A stretch of 64,000 bases of DNA from Afipia felis ATCC 53690 (GCF_000314735.2 NZ_KB375270.1:1984001-2048000), one strand, 5' to 3'. Shown: positions 25,975 to 35,798, counted from the stretch's first letter. The notes: generated by a model from the sequence alone, not told the origin. Made by a program: numbers and translations.

Positions 25975-27004
25975 GAACGAGTCTTCTTCACATCATCAGA
26001 GTGCGGAAAATACCGGCGAACGCCGCATTATCACAGCCGGTGCCGCGGGCAAATCGCAGCGGCTCGACCGCGTGCTCGCCGACCAGTTCGAGGACCTCTC
26101 GCGCACCCGCCTGAAGGCCCTGATCGTGGCCGGCCATGTCAGCATCGGCGGTGCTCCGATCCTCGATCCCGCCTATCAGGTCAAGGCCGATGAGACGATC
26201 ATCATCGAGGTTCCGCCGGCGGTGCCGGCCGAGCCGGAAGGCGAAAACATCCCGCTCGATATCGTTTACGAAGACGACGATCTCCTCGTGCTTAACAAGC
26301 CCAAAGGGCTCGTGGTGCATCCGGCGGCGGGACATGAAACCGGCACGCTGGTCAATGCCCTCATTGCCCATTGCGGCGCAAGCCTTTCCGGCATCGGCGG
26401 CGTCAGACGGCCCGGCATCGTGCACCGGCTCGATAAGGATACCACCGGGCTCATGGTGGTGGCCAAGAACGACCGCGCCCATCAATCGCTGACAGCGCAG
26501 TTCGCCGATCACGGCCGCACTGGCGCGCTGCGGCGCGGCTACATGGCTTTTGTCTGGGGGGCACCATCGCGGCTGCACGGCACCATTGACCAGCCGATCG
26601 ATCGTCACCCCTTCGCCCGGGAAAAAATGGCGGTGCGGCAGGGCGGCCGGCACGCCGTCACCCATTGGGAATTGCTGGAAAGCTTCGAGGGGCGGGACGG
26701 CAAGCCGATTGCCTCGCTGCTTGCGTGCCAGCTCGAGACCGGACGAACTCACCAGATCCGGGTCCATCTCGGCCATGCCGGCCATCCGCTGATCGGCGAC
26801 GACGTCTACGGCTCGGGCTTCCGCACCAAGGCCAACCAGTTGAGCGCCTCCGCTAAAACAAGGGTGGCGGCCCTGGGTAGGCAGGCGCTCCATGCTTATC
26901 TCCTCCAGATCGAGCATCCGGCCACAGGAGAAATAATGGACTGGCAGTCGGGGCTTCCGGAGGATTTGGTTCTCCTGCAGGAAGCCCTTCGCGCGGCGCC
27001 TTGA
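25973..27004 (+). CDS. rluD: 23S rRNA pseudouridine synthase, RluD/RluA family
   Basis: A 343-residue enzyme converting uridines of 23S rRNA helix 69 to pseudouridine, if it is RluD as its length and order suggest. It has an N-terminal S4 RNA-binding domain (about 28-80, QRLDRVLADQFEDLSRTRLKALI) and the catalytic motif HRLDKDTTGLMVVAKN with nucleophile Asp154. The later motif GRTHQIRVHLGHAGHPLIGD is also present. The ATG at 25973 is preferred to the earlier frame opening at 25856, which lies entirely inside the divergent gene. It precedes rpoH, an arrangement I associate with Bradyrhizobium-type genomes. Confidence 0.9.
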   Translation: MNESSSHHQSAENTGERRIITAGAAGKSQRLDRVLADQFEDLSRTRLKALIVAGHVSIGGAPILDPAYQVKADETIIIEVPPAVPAEPEGENIPLDIVYEDDDLLVLNKPKGLVVHPAAGHETGTLVNALIAHCGASLSGIGGVRRPGIVHRLDKDTTGLMVVAKNDRAHQSLTAQFADHGRTGALRRGYMAFVWGAPSRLHGTIDQPIDRHPFAREKMAVRQGGRHAVTHWELLESFEGRDGKPIASLLACQLETGRTHQIRVHLGHAGHPLIGDDVYGSGFRTKANQLSASAKTRVAALGRQALHAYLLQIEHPATGEIMDWQSGLPEDLVLLQEALRAAP

Positions 27005-27019
27005 CGCAGTCCGATTGGA

Positions 27020-27115
27020 AAATATCTAATATTACAGATATTTAACTGCCGTCACGGCTTCGTGACCCCGTTTTGTTCTTCCCTTTTCGCTCCCCTCAGG
27101 TGTATGCTGCACCTG
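27020..27115. promoter_or_regulatory. rpoH upstream region with three inverted repeats
   Basis: AAATATCT (27020-27027) pairs with AGATATTT (27036-27043). GTCACG (27051-27056) pairs with CGTGAC (27061-27066). CAGGTG (27097-27102) pairs with CACCTG (27110-27115). The first could end rluD transcription; the others could be regulator sites or leader RNA hairpins. The rpoH ATG is at 27227. Confidence 0.45.
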
Positions 27116-27226
27116 CGTGACGGAGATGTCCCGGCACGGAACATTGCAGCTCCGCTGGCTTTGACAAAGCAGCAGCCTGCCTGGCCCGCCGATGTCGGGG
27201 GCCTGAACAACGGAGGGCGCTACAAC

Positions 27227-28126
27227 ATGGCCCGTACAGCTACCCTGCCGGTTCTCAACGGAGAATCCGGCCTCTCCCATTATCTTGCCGAAATCCGCAA
27301 ATTCCCCATGCTTGAACCGCAGGAGGAATACATGCTCGCCAAGCGTTGGCGCGAGCATGACGATCGGGATGCGGCGCATAAGCTCGTGACCAGCCATCTG
27401 CGGCTCGTGGCGAAGATCGCCATGGGGTATCGCGGCTACGGCTTGCCCATCTCCGAGGTCGTTTCGGAAGGCAATGTCGGCCTGATGCAGGCGGTCAAGC
27501 GCTTCGAGCCCGAAAAGGGGTTCCGTCTTGCCACCTATGCGATGTGGTGGATCAAGGCGTCGATTCAAGAATACATCCTGCGTTCGTGGTCGCTCGTGAA
27601 GATGGGCACCACCGCGAACCAGAAGAAACTGTTCTTCAACCTGCGCAAGGCCAAGAGCAAGATCTCGGCGCTGGAAGAAGGCGATCTGCGCGAAGATCAG
27701 GTGAAGCTGATCGCCAAGCGCCTCGGCGTCACCGAGCGCGACGTGATCGACATGAACCGCCGCCTTGGCGGCGACGCTTCGCTCAACGCGCCGATCCGCG
27801 ACGATGGCGAGCCCGGCGAATGGCAGGACTGGCTGGTCGATACTTCGCCCAGCCAGGAAGCGGTGATGGCGGAGAGCGAGGAGTATGATCACCGCCGCAG
27901 CGCGCTGACCGGTGCGATGGGCGTGCTGAATCCACGCGAGCGTCGCATCTTCGAGGCGCGGCGGCTTGCCGAGGATCCGATGACGCTCGAGGATCTCGCT
28001 GCCGAGTTCGGCGTCTCGCGCGAGCGCGTGCGCCAGATCGAGGTGCGCGCCTTCGAGAAGGTGCAGGCTGCGGTGAAGAACACCGTGGCGCGTCAGGAAC
28101 AGGCCGCGCTTGAAGCGGCCTACTGA
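27227..28126 (+). CDS. rpoH: RNA polymerase sigma-32 factor, heat-shock
   Basis: A 299-residue group 3 sigma factor directing heat-shock transcription. Region 2 is complete (LVTSHLRLVAKIAMGYRGYG, then EGNVGLMQAVKRFEPEKGFR and TYAMWWIKASIQEYILRSW), followed by the RpoH box QKKLFFNLRK. Region 4 has the helix-turn-helix MTLEDLAAEFGVSRERVRQIEVRAFEK. GGAGG lies about 10 bases before the ATG; the frame opens earlier at 27062 without such a site. Alphaproteobacteria often have several rpoH copies; only one is in the window. A strong terminator follows. Confidence 0.96.
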   Translation: MARTATLPVLNGESGLSHYLAEIRKFPMLEPQEEYMLAKRWREHDDRDAAHKLVTSHLRLVAKIAMGYRGYGLPISEVVSEGNVGLMQAVKRFEPEKGFRLATYAMWWIKASIQEYILRSWSLVKMGTTANQKKLFFNLRKAKSKISALEEGDLREDQVKLIAKRLGVTERDVIDMNRRLGGDASLNAPIRDDGEPGEWQDWLVDTSPSQEAVMAESEEYDHRRSALTGAMGVLNPRERRIFEARRLAEDPMTLEDLAAEFGVSRERVRQIEVRAFEKVQAAVKNTVARQEQAALEAAY

Positions 28127-28154
28127 TACGCGGCCTCATCATCGAACAGATATG

Positions 28155-28181
28155 AAAGCCGGCGGAAACGCCGGCTTTTTT
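28155..28181 (+). terminator. rho-independent terminator of rpoH
   Basis: AAAGCCGGCG (28155-28164), loop GAAA, CGCCGGCTTT (28169-28178), and a T-run to 28181. It abuts the stop codon of the convergent gene at 28183 and may serve both. Confidence 0.9.
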
Positions 28182-28182
28182 A

Positions 28183-28641
28183 TCAGTAATAATCCTGCAA
28201 AAATTCCGAGAGCGAATCCGGATCGTAAATGTCCTTGCCGCCCAACGGGGCATTCAACATCGTCAGGGCATTGGTCTTGTAATCGGCCTCGACATCGTTA
28301 GGCGCAGCACCCAGCGGCTGCGACAGAATCGAGCGATACGAGAGGTAATTGTCCTTGCTGCCCACGAAAATGCAGACGCACCGTTTGGGGTCCGCAAACA
28401 GGTAGCGCGACACGCCTTTGGCGGTGTGAATCACAAAGCGATGCGGCGGCAAGGCGTGCAACGCCTTCTCTCCCTTGGGGCCATTCGCCAACTGCACCTT
28501 GAACCCGGCGGATGAGAGATAAAAATCATTCTTGTCCAGAAAAGAAAGACTGAGTTCTTCATCCGCGAGCAGCGGGCTACCCGACAGCAGCGAGATCAAC
28601 CCGACCCCAAACGACAACCTTCGCGTTCTCGTGAAATTCAT
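28183..28641 (-). CDS. secreted protein of unknown function
   Basis: A 152-residue protein with a clear signal peptide (MNFTRTRRLSFGVGLISLLSGSPLLADE, cleavage likely after LLA). The mature part includes RYLFADPKRCVCIFVGSKDNYLSY and a C-terminus full of acidic and aromatic residues. GGAGG lies 7 bases before the ATG. It is convergent with rpoH. I recall similar proteins next to rpoH in related genomes but know no function. Confidence 0.7.
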   Translation of the reverse strand: MNFTRTRRLSFGVGLISLLSGSPLLADEELSLSFLDKNDFYLSSAGFKVQLANGPKGEKALHALPPHRFVIHTAKGVSRYLFADPKRCVCIFVGSKDNYLSYRSILSQPLGAAPNDVEADYKTNALTMLNAPLGGKDIYDPDSLSEFLQDYY

Positions 28642-28974
28642 GAACTATCCTCCAGCCGGAACCGAAGATGGGCTCGGCTCACAGATCAATCAAGAGAAAA
28701 TGAAAAGCCAACAAAAGCACTAGCTCTTTTGAACGCATATCGATTCTGAAGCGACTAATCGGCATCGCCTTATGCGTCGCACAAGATGTAGTGCGACAGA
28801 CGGTAACGCTTCATCGGCAGTCATCACCGACACGCATGACAAAGCATGAAGAAAATATGAATTGAGGGATTCTGAATTCGCGCACGCCGATTTGTTTTCT
28901 TTCGTAGCCAACAGACTCACAACCGCCTCAATACACCTCAATGGTTCGCCCACCATTCAACCAAGGAGACGCGC
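28642..28974. other. 333-base gap, nothing firm
   Basis: Divergent promoter region of the secreted protein and the following small gene. It is AT-rich for this genome. An open frame on the minus strand at 28720-28956 has no ribosome site and composition unlike the neighbours, so I do not call it. Confidence 0.4.
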
Positions 28975-29193
28975 ATGATCAATCGTCCGCCGGAAACATT
29001 CAGCGCAGAAACCGTGGCTGCTTTACGCGAAGTGCTCAACATCGCCGTCACACAGATCGCCGAACAAAACAGAACGCCTGCGACAAAGGCCAAGATGGCC
29101 GAAACGATCGTACGGCGTGCAGCCGAAGGCGTCACCGATGCAGTCGATCTCGTGACGTTTGCGGTACGCGAGGGCGAAACGCCCGCGGCCTGA
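28975..29193 (+). CDS. small conserved protein of unknown function
   Basis: A 72-residue helical protein, MINRPPETFSAETVAALREV and onward, with AGGAGA 5-6 bases before the ATG and a strong terminator after it, so it is a stand-alone transcription unit. No domain recognised; the composition is normal for a small cytosolic protein. Confidence 0.65.
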   Translation: MINRPPETFSAETVAALREVLNIAVTQIAEQNRTPATKAKMAETIVRRAAEGVTDAVDLVTFAVREGETPAA

Positions 29194-29215
29194 TGCAGAA
29201 GGGTCGGTGAAAACT

Positions 29216-29244
29216 AAAATGCCCGGTCTCGCACCGGGCATTTT
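29216..29244. terminator. bidirectional terminator
   Basis: AAAATGCCCGGT (29216-29227), loop CTCGC, ACCGGGCATTTT (29233-29244). A-run and T-run flank the stem, so it works for the convergent genes on both sides. Confidence 0.9.
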
Positions 29245-29267
29245 CATTTAGCTTACGCTTCGTTGGC

Positions 29268-29870
29268 TTATGCCTCGACCGGAGCCTTGATACGCGGCGC
29301 CTGTGTCGCGAACTGCTCGTCCTGCGGCTTGGACGGCAGCGAGCCGAACGCCTTGGCATGATCGATCACGCGCGCCATCAGTTTCAGTCCGAGAGGTGCG
29401 AGCGCACGCTCCCACAATTCCCGCGCAGTCTCGCCCTTCTTGACGAAGCACCATTCCTGCGCGGCGATAGCACCGCCATCCATCTTCTCCGCGAGATGAT
29501 AGATCGTGCCGCCGGTAACGGGATCGCCTTCATTGATCGTCCATTCCACCGCGGCGATGCCACGATGCCGCGGCAAGAGCGACGGATGATAGCCGATGCC
29601 GCCGAGGCGGGAAGTCTTCAGCGCGTCCTGCGTCACCTTCGCATGGCTGTGCGCGGTGATGATCAGATCGGTACCCGGCGGAATCTCCGAAGCCTCGATC
29701 ACCTTCGGGTGCGCCTGCACGTGAACATGAAGCCCCGCCGCACGACCGGCTGCGGCCAGACGATCATCGCCATCAGCGACGACCACGCCGGCAATCTCCA
29801 CGCCATGGGCGAGAAGCATCTCGAGTGTTTTCACTCCGAAGTGGCGCGAACCGGCCAGCGTAATCCGCAA
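29268..29870 (-). CDS. formyltransferase-fold protein (methionyl-tRNA formyltransferase-like N-domain)
   Basis: A 200-residue protein consisting of the formyl transferase N-terminal domain only. It has MRITLAGSRHFGVKTLEMLL, the YHPSLLPRHRGIAAVEWTI motif (His-Pro-Ser-Leu-Leu-Pro, formyl-THF site) and TGGTIYHLAEKMDGGAI. Methionyl-tRNA formyltransferase is about 310 residues with a C-terminal tRNA-binding domain, which is absent here, so this is probably a sugar- or amino-compound N-formyltransferase relative rather than Fmt. It starts with TTG 2 bases after the stop of the upstream gene, hence co-transcribed and weakly translated. Confidence 0.8.
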   Translation of the reverse strand: MRITLAGSRHFGVKTLEMLLAHGVEIAGVVVADGDDRLAAAGRAAGLHVHVQAHPKVIEASEIPPGTDLIITAHSHAKVTQDALKTSRLGGIGYHPSLLPRHRGIAAVEWTINEGDPVTGGTIYHLAEKMDGGAIAAQEWCFVKKGETARELWERALAPLGLKLMARVIDHAKAFGSLPSKPQDEQFATQAPRIKAPVEA

Positions 29871-29872
29871 GG

Positions 29873-31390
29873 TTATTGTCCCCAGGCTGAGAAAGCTTCG
29901 TTGAAGATGCGCTCACCCGGAGCGCCCTTTTCGATCGACAGGATGGCGCGCTTGCCGTTGCCGTAGACGATCGGAATGTCGAGCGAGGTGCGTTCTTTCA
30001 GCACCTGAATGTTACGGGCGCGATCGACGTCGACGTTCGAAAGGCCGATCAGGAAGTAGCCGTCCTGCACCTTGACCGACGTCGCCGCGAGCGGCGTACC
30101 GCGCGGCTGGTCTGGTGACTTGGCGTAGACGCCCGGCACGTTGGCGATGGTGGTGCCAAAATCAGGGCCGACCGTGAACACGATCTCCATGGTGTGGCTG
30201 GTCGCCGGCATGGACGGGTCGGTGTTGCGCATGATCGTCACCGCAACCTTCATCTTGCGGTCGGGCAGTTCGACGTCAGCCTTGATCGCGGTATCCGGTT
30301 TCTGCTTTGGCGAGGCCGCAACCTGATCGAGACGCCAGACCACGGTGCCGACGGTCTGCTTGCCCTGCGGATCAGAGGGATCCTCTTCATACAGGATGGC
30401 GCGCTGCGCGACCTGAGCCACCTGCTGGTTGGAATCCTGCTGCCCGACGCGGTCGGTAATCTTCGGCCGGACGCCGGTGTCCGGGTTGGTCGTGTTCTGC
30501 GTCGTGCTCTGCTGCGACGGCTTGAACATCGACTTCATCGAGCCGCCGAACTTCTGGTACCCCAGAATGCCGCCGCCGATCAGGATGAGCGCAAGGCCTG
30601 CGAACAGCACACTCTTGAGCGGGAAGCCGCTGCGCACCTTGTCCGAACCGGTACGCCGGCTTTTGGCGGCGAGCTCATGATCGGTGAGCTCCTCATAAGA
30701 TTCGTCATCGGGATAGCCGGCATACGCGCCGCGCTGCTCCATGTCGGGCTCGGAGCGTTCGAACTCCGGCGTCGGCGAGGAGACGTTGGCGAACGTCTTG
30801 CGTGCCGAACGATTGGCCTGCGAGGCGGCGCGGCCGAGCTCATCGGTATCGGCGACGACATCGCGGAAGCCGCGCGTTCCGACACCCGCCTGCGGCGGGC
30901 GGCCCTGCCCTCCTGGAGGATGCGGCTGGCCGGGAAACGAATCCGGTGCGCGGGGCGGGCGACCCGGCTCGCGCGGACGATCTTCATAAGGTGGTGGCGG
31001 CGTATCGCCTCGCGACAGAGTCGGGCGCGGTGCCGGAGCACCAGGCTGCGCGGCACGTGCACCGGCCGCGGCGCGGGCGCTGTCACGCAAAATATCCCCA
31101 CGGCGTGGGCCTTCGCGGTTGGGCCCTTCGGGCCGACCGCGCGGCGGCTCGGACCGATTCGATTCTCCCCGCATGCGATGGGCGGCTTCCGCCTCAACCT
31201 TGCGCACGGCTTCTTCCAGCGCCAGCCGCTCGCGGGTGATTTCGGCTTCGGTGAGAGGGGGCTGAACGCCGCGCAACTGGGCGATCAGCGCGGTGCGGGC
31301 GCGCTCATACAACGCGCGCCGACTTTCCCCTGAAGCGTTGGGATCGAGGCCGGAGACGGCACGCGCGATGAGGGGATAATAATCAGCCAT
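29873..31390 (-). CDS. single-pass membrane protein with long disordered segment, unknown function
   Basis: A 505-residue protein. The N-terminus (MADYYPLIARAVSGLDPNAS, RRALYERARTALIAQLRG, then LEEAVRKVEAEAA) is conserved helical and looks cytoplasmic. Residues about 75-180 are Pro/Arg/Gly-rich and probably disordered. A transmembrane helix follows near 265-283 (SVLFAGLALILIGGGILGYQKF). The C-terminal domain of about 170 residues (AILYEEDPSDPQGKQTVGTVVW, then VKVQDGYFLIGLSNVDVDRARN) is beta-rich and periplasmic. It lies immediately upstream of the formyltransferase-fold gene. I know of no assigned role. Confidence 0.75.
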   Translation of the reverse strand: MADYYPLIARAVSGLDPNASGESRRALYERARTALIAQLRGVQPPLTEAEITRERLALEEAVRKVEAEAAHRMRGESNRSEPPRGRPEGPNREGPRRGDILRDSARAAAGARAAQPGAPAPRPTLSRGDTPPPPYEDRPREPGRPPRAPDSFPGQPHPPGGQGRPPQAGVGTRGFRDVVADTDELGRAASQANRSARKTFANVSSPTPEFERSEPDMEQRGAYAGYPDDESYEELTDHELAAKSRRTGSDKVRSGFPLKSVLFAGLALILIGGGILGYQKFGGSMKSMFKPSQQSTTQNTTNPDTGVRPKITDRVGQQDSNQQVAQVAQRAILYEEDPSDPQGKQTVGTVVWRLDQVAASPKQKPDTAIKADVELPDRKMKVAVTIMRNTDPSMPATSHTMEIVFTVGPDFGTTIANVPGVYAKSPDQPRGTPLAATSVKVQDGYFLIGLSNVDVDRARNIQVLKERTSLDIPIVYGNGKRAILSIEKGAPGERIFNEAFSAWGQ

Positions 31391-31452
31391 TCTTGTTCAG
31401 CCGGCGAACCCTTTACACAACCCCATTGCCGAGGCGCATGCTTGTCGCGAAA

Positions 31453-32745
31453 TCATGCCTCGAATGGATTTTGCACCAGAATAGTATCTTCGCGTTCGGG
31501 GCTCGTGGAAAGCAGGGCAATCGGACATCCCACGAGTTCTTCCACACGCCGCACATATTTAATCGCCTGCGCCGGGAGGTCGGCCCACGAACGCGCGTTC
31601 GCGGTCGGCTCCTGCCAGCCCTCGATGGTCTCATAGATCGGTTTGACCCGCGCCTGAGCCCCCTCGCCTGCCGGCAAATGGTCGATCTCTTTACCATCGA
31701 GCTCGTAACCGACACAAATCTGGATGGTTTCGAAGCCATCGAGAATGTCGAGCTTGGTCAAGGCAAGACCGTGGATGCCGCAGGTGCGAACCGTCTGACG
31801 GACCAGCATCGCATCGAACCAGCCGCAGCGACGCTTGCGGCCGGTATTGACGCCGAACTCGCGCCCGCGCTGGCCGATCAGTTCGCCGGTCGCGTCGGTC
31901 AGTTCCGTCGGAAAAGGGCCCATGCCGACACGCGTGGTGTAGGCCTTGCAGATACCGAGCACATAACCCAGCGCGCTCGGCCCCATGCCTGAGCCGGTCG
32001 CAGCCTGCGCCGCCACCGTGTTGGAAGAGGTCACGTACGGATAGGTGCCGTGATCGACGTCGAGCAGCGCACCCTGCGCGCCCTCGAACAGAATACGTTT
32101 GCCCTCGCGGCGCTTGTGGTCGAGCAAATTCCAGACCGAATCCGCATAAGGCAGAACATGCGGCGCGATCTGCGCGAGATCTTTCAAAACCTCGCCCGCA
32201 TCGATCTCCTTGAGCGAAAGGCCCCGGCGCAGCGCATTATGGTGCGTCAGCAGACGGTCGATCTTGTGCGGCAGGGTCTGCGGATCGGCGAGATCCATCA
32301 AACGAATAGCGCGGCGGCCGACCTTGTCTTCATAGGCCGGGCCGATGCCGCGCTGGGTGGTACCGATCGCGGTCGCCTTGCTGGCGTTCTCACGCACGGC
32401 ATCGAGCTCGCGATGCAGCGGCAAAATCAGCGTGACGTTCTCGGCAACGCGCAGATTGTCGGGAGATACCGCGACGCCCTGCTCTTTCAGTCGTCCGACT
32501 TCCGTGACGAACGCCTGTGGATCGAACACCACGCCGTTGCCTATGACCGACAGTTTCGACGAACGCACCACGCCGGATGGCAGCAATGCGAGTTTGTAGG
32601 TCTCGCCGTTGATGACAAGTGTATGGCCGGCATTGTGCCCGCCCTGAAAACGAACGACGATGTCAGCCTGCTCAGAAAGCCAGTCGACGATCTTGCCTTT
32701 CCCTTCGTCGCCCCACTGAGCGCCGACGACCACGACATTAGCCAT
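31453..32745 (-). CDS. purA: adenylosuccinate synthetase
   Basis: A 430-residue enzyme joining IMP and aspartate with GTP to give adenylosuccinate in AMP synthesis. The N-terminal catalytic motif is [18 protein letters not shown], followed by [11 protein letters not shown], the IMP-binding segment [17 protein letters not shown] and [21 protein letters not shown]. Length is the family standard. It stands upstream of the 505-residue membrane protein on the same strand. Confidence 0.97.
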   Translation of the reverse strand: MANVVVVGAQWGDEGKGKIVDWLSEQADIVVRFQGGHNAGHTLVINGETYKLALLPSGVVRSSKLSVIGNGVVFDPQAFVTEVGRLKEQGVAVSPDNLRVAENVTLILPLHRELDAVRENASKATAIGTTQRGIGPAYEDKVGRRAIRLMDLADPQTLPHKIDRLLTHHNALRRGLSLKEIDAGEVLKDLAQIAPHVLPYADSVWNLLDHKRREGKRILFEGAQGALLDVDHGTYPYVTSSNTVAAQAATGSGMGPSALGYVLGICKAYTTRVGMGPFPTELTDATGELIGQRGREFGVNTGRKRRCGWFDAMLVRQTVRTCGIHGLALTKLDILDGFETIQICVGYELDGKEIDHLPAGEGAQARVKPIYETIEGWQEPTANARSWADLPAQAIKYVRRVEELVGCPIALLSTSPEREDTILVQNPFEA

Positions 32746-32980
32746 TGGGGTAAGCCATTTCCGGAAGCATCCTCACGTTCATCTCAAGCAGCCGGACATG
32801 GCTGCGCCTACCGGCAGGAACGCTCGCATGCCAGGCCACCACCCGATAAAGGATGATGGGATATGACGCAAGCAAAACAGGCTTTTGACCGGGCCATGAC
32901 CCTCTCCACAAACTATTGATATCCCCATCTAAATCGCAATATCGCCGAAATCCTGCCGCCACACTGGTACCGCCGCCGAA

Positions 32981-33901
32981 ATGACCCCGCCCAAGCCGCC
33001 TTTCCTGTCGCTCCGCCTGATGGAGCGCCCCTATCTGCTGCTCTGTCTCACCATGCTGTTCTGGGCCGGAAACATCGTGATCGGCCGCTATGCTGCGGGC
33101 CAGATTCCGCCGATGGCATTGTCGTACCTGCGCTGGCAATTGGCATTCCTGACGCTGTTACCGTTTGCCTGGTCGGACCTCGTCGAGGACTGGCCCGTCA
33201 TCCGCCAGAACCTTGGCCCGATGATCGTGCTGTCCTTCACCGGCGTCGCGACATTCAACACGCTCGGCTACTGGAGCCTGCAATACACCACCGCGCTCAA
33301 CGCGCTGCTGCTGCAATCATCCGGTCCGCTCTACGTGGCCCTGTTCGCGCTGGTGTTGTTCAACGTCCGCCTGACATGGATGCAGGCATTCGGCATCGTG
33401 ATTTCGCTGATGGGCGTGCTGACCATCATCCTGCAGGGCCGGCTTTCGGCGCTATTGCAGATTCACTTCAACAAGGGCGACATCGGCTATACCGTGGCGC
33501 TGTTCGTCTTCGGCTTTTATTCCGCACTTGCTTCACGGCGGCTGGCGCTGAAGCAACTCTCCTTCCTTGCATTCAACTGCGGCGTCGGCTCGCTGTTCAT
33601 CCTGCCGCTGTTTTTGTGGGAGATGTCCACGGGACGTGTCACATCGCTGAACGCCCACACCATTCCGGTTCTCGTCTATGTCGCGATCTTCCCCTCGACG
33701 CTTGCCTATCTATTTTACAATCGCGGCATCGAGTTGATCGGCGCCAACCGGTCGGCACCGTTCCTGCATCTCATTCCCGTGTTCGGGTCGGTGATGGCGA
33801 TCGGACTGCTTGGCGAGGAGCTTCACCTCTACCACATCGTTGGCTACGCGCTGGTATTCGCCGGTGTGGTGATCGCCGCGCGCAAGCCGAAGCAGGCCTG
33901 A
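32981..33901 (+). CDS. EamA-family (DMT superfamily) transporter
   Basis: A 306-residue inner-membrane protein of about ten transmembrane helices in two EamA repeats (FWAGNIVIGRYAAGQIPPMAL in the first; YSALASRRLALKQL and VYVAIFPSTLAYLFYNRGIELIGANR in the second). Family members export metabolites or amino acids; the substrate is not predictable. It is divergent from purA with 235 bases between. Confidence 0.88.
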   Translation: MTPPKPPFLSLRLMERPYLLLCLTMLFWAGNIVIGRYAAGQIPPMALSYLRWQLAFLTLLPFAWSDLVEDWPVIRQNLGPMIVLSFTGVATFNTLGYWSLQYTTALNALLLQSSGPLYVALFALVLFNVRLTWMQAFGIVISLMGVLTIILQGRLSALLQIHFNKGDIGYTVALFVFGFYSALASRRLALKQLSFLAFNCGVGSLFILPLFLWEMSTGRVTSLNAHTIPVLVYVAIFPSTLAYLFYNRGIELIGANRSAPFLHLIPVFGSVMAIGLLGEELHLYHIVGYALVFAGVVIAARKPKQA

Positions 33902-33903
33902 AC

Positions 33904-33933
33904 AAAAAACGCCGCGGACAAAGCCGCGGCGTT
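33904..33933 (-). terminator. terminator of the chemoreceptor gene
   Basis: AACGCCGCGG (33908-33917), loop ACAAAG, CCGCGGCGTT (33924-33933), with an A-run to its left that is a T-run on the minus strand. It may also stop the EamA gene from the other side. Confidence 0.85.
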
Positions 33934-33961
33934 GATGGTCGTCGTGGAAAGATAACAGACG

Positions 33962-35650
33962 TTACGCCGCACGCACCTTGGACAGGAACTCGTTCACCGC
34001 CCGATCCAGCTTGCTGGCCTGAGCATCGAGATCGCGGGCGTTGGACAGCACGTCCGACGCCGCCGAACCGGTGGCGGACGCCGCCGTACTGACACCACCA
34101 ATGTGCTGATTGATCTCGCCAGATCCGGCCGCGACCGACTGGATGTTGCGGGCAATCTCGCGCGTCGCCGCACCCTGCTCCTCGACCGCACTCGAGATGT
34201 TCATGGTGATCTCGCTCATCTGAGCGATCGTCTGGCTGATACCCTTGATCGCCATAACGGCGTCGTTGGTCGTCGTTTGCATCGAGGTGACCTGCATCGA
34301 GATTTCCTCGGTCGCCTTGGCGGTCTGGCTGGCCAACGTCTTCACCTCCGAAGCAACCACGGCGAAGCCGCGACCGGCATCGCCCGCGCGGGCAGCCTCG
34401 ATGGTGGCGTTGAGCGCCAACAGATTGGTCTGCGTGGCAATGGTATGAATGAGCTGCACCACCTCGCCGATCTTTTCGGCACCGTTGGACAGCACCTGCA
34501 CGGTCGCGTTGGTTCGCTCGGCGTCCGCCACCGCCTTGCTGGCGATCTCGTTCGACTGCGCAACCTGACGGGAAATTTCAGCCACCGACGACGACAGTTC
34601 TTCGGCCGCAGCCGCGACGGTCTCAACGTTCTCCGAAGCTCTTTCCGACGCGGCACCGACGGTTGCCGCACGGTTGCTGGCCTCGGTCGCGGTCGAGGTC
34701 ATGGTCTCCGCCGTTGTCTGCATTCCAGCGGCGGAATTCGCCACAGAACGGACGATCCCGTTCACGTTGCTTTCGAAGTCATTGGCCAGGCCCGCCATCA
34801 TTGCAGCGCGCTCGGCAGTGGCGCGCGCTTTGGACTCGGTCTCGGCCCGTTCCAGATCGCGAATGCGGATCGCATTGTCCTTGAAGACCTGGACCGTCGT
34901 CGCCATCGCGCCGATCTCGTCGCGGCGGCCAATGCCTGGAATCGCTTCGTCGAGCTGCCCGTCCGCCAAGGCCTTCATCCGCTGGCCCAACTGACCAAGC
35001 GGCCTTGTAATGCTACGACCGATGAACCAGGCTACGACACCCGCAACCAAACCGATGCCGAGTATCGCGGCGCCCAGCGCCATGATGATCCGCATCAGCT
35101 TGCCATGCACGTCGTCGATATAAGCACCGGTGCCGACGTACATATTCCAGGCCGGAATGCCGGCTGCATAGGAGACCTTGGGACTTGGCTCCGACTCGCC
35201 GGGCTTCTGGTAGGCGTACCAAATCGTGACGTTCCCGTTGGCGGCCACGCCATCGCGCATTTCACGGGTGGACTTCCGGCCGTTGACCACGAGGTCGAGA
35301 TTGTTGGTACCGACCATTTTCGGATTGAGCACCACAACCGCGACGCCCTCCATCGTATAGGCAAAGAGGTAGCCCGCGCCGTCGTCATAGGTCATGCTGC
35401 GGACCCGCTGTGTCCACTGCTCGATCGCCGCTTCCTTCGTCAGCTTTCCAGCTTCGACGTCCTTCTGATATCCAACCGCCATATTCCGCGCGGTCTCCAC
35501 GATCGCACGAAGCTGCTCTGTCCGCGCACGATACATTTCGTTCTGCATCATGCGAGCGGCAAAGATGCCTGCGGCACACAGGCCAATCAGGGTCACGCCT
35601 ACGAGCGCGCCCAGCTTCAGGGCGATAGGCCAGTTGTTCAGAAATTTCAC
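33962..35650 (-). CDS. methyl-accepting chemotaxis protein with a periplasmic Cache domain
   Basis: A 562-residue chemoreceptor. TM1 at about 10-30, a single Cache-type sensor domain to about 185 ([29 protein letters not shown], then [18 protein letters not shown]), TM2 at about 188-208, HAMP ([21 protein letters not shown]) and a methyl-accepting signalling domain. The conserved hairpin tip is [33 protein letters not shown]. Small-organic-acid ligands are common for this sensor type, but the ligand is unknown here. Transcribed alone, with a terminator downstream. Confidence 0.93.
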   Translation of the reverse strand: MKFLNNWPIALKLGALVGVTLIGLCAAGIFAARMMQNEMYRARTEQLRAIVETARNMAVGYQKDVEAGKLTKEAAIEQWTQRVRSMTYDDGAGYLFAYTMEGVAVVVLNPKMVGTNNLDLVVNGRKSTREMRDGVAANGNVTIWYAYQKPGESEPSPKVSYAAGIPAWNMYVGTGAYIDDVHGKLMRIIMALGAAILGIGLVAGVVAWFIGRSITRPLGQLGQRMKALADGQLDEAIPGIGRRDEIGAMATTVQVFKDNAIRIRDLERAETESKARATAERAAMMAGLANDFESNVNGIVRSVANSAAGMQTTAETMTSTATEASNRAATVGAASERASENVETVAAAAEELSSSVAEISRQVAQSNEIASKAVADAERTNATVQVLSNGAEKIGEVVQLIHTIATQTNLLALNATIEAARAGDAGRGFAVVASEVKTLASQTAKATEEISMQVTSMQTTTNDAVMAIKGISQTIAQMSEITMNISSAVEEQGAATREIARNIQSVAAGSGEINQHIGGVSTAASATGSAASDVLSNARDLDAQASKLDRAVNEFLSKVRAA

Positions 35651-35798
35651 GACGGTTTCTCCGAAGGAACGGGCGCGGACGCGCCAGGCAGGGGGATTTC
35701 ATTTATCGGAAGACCGTTGAATCTTCCTTACTCCGCACCCTGCCGGCCTGTCCCTAAGGTCTTCGCTCGATCACGCGAAAGCGCAGCCGCGATCAAAC

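Noticed and set aside
28720..28956. 78-codon minus-strand frame in the gap before the small helical protein
   Set aside because: No ribosome site, cysteine- and serine-rich, composition unlike its neighbours.
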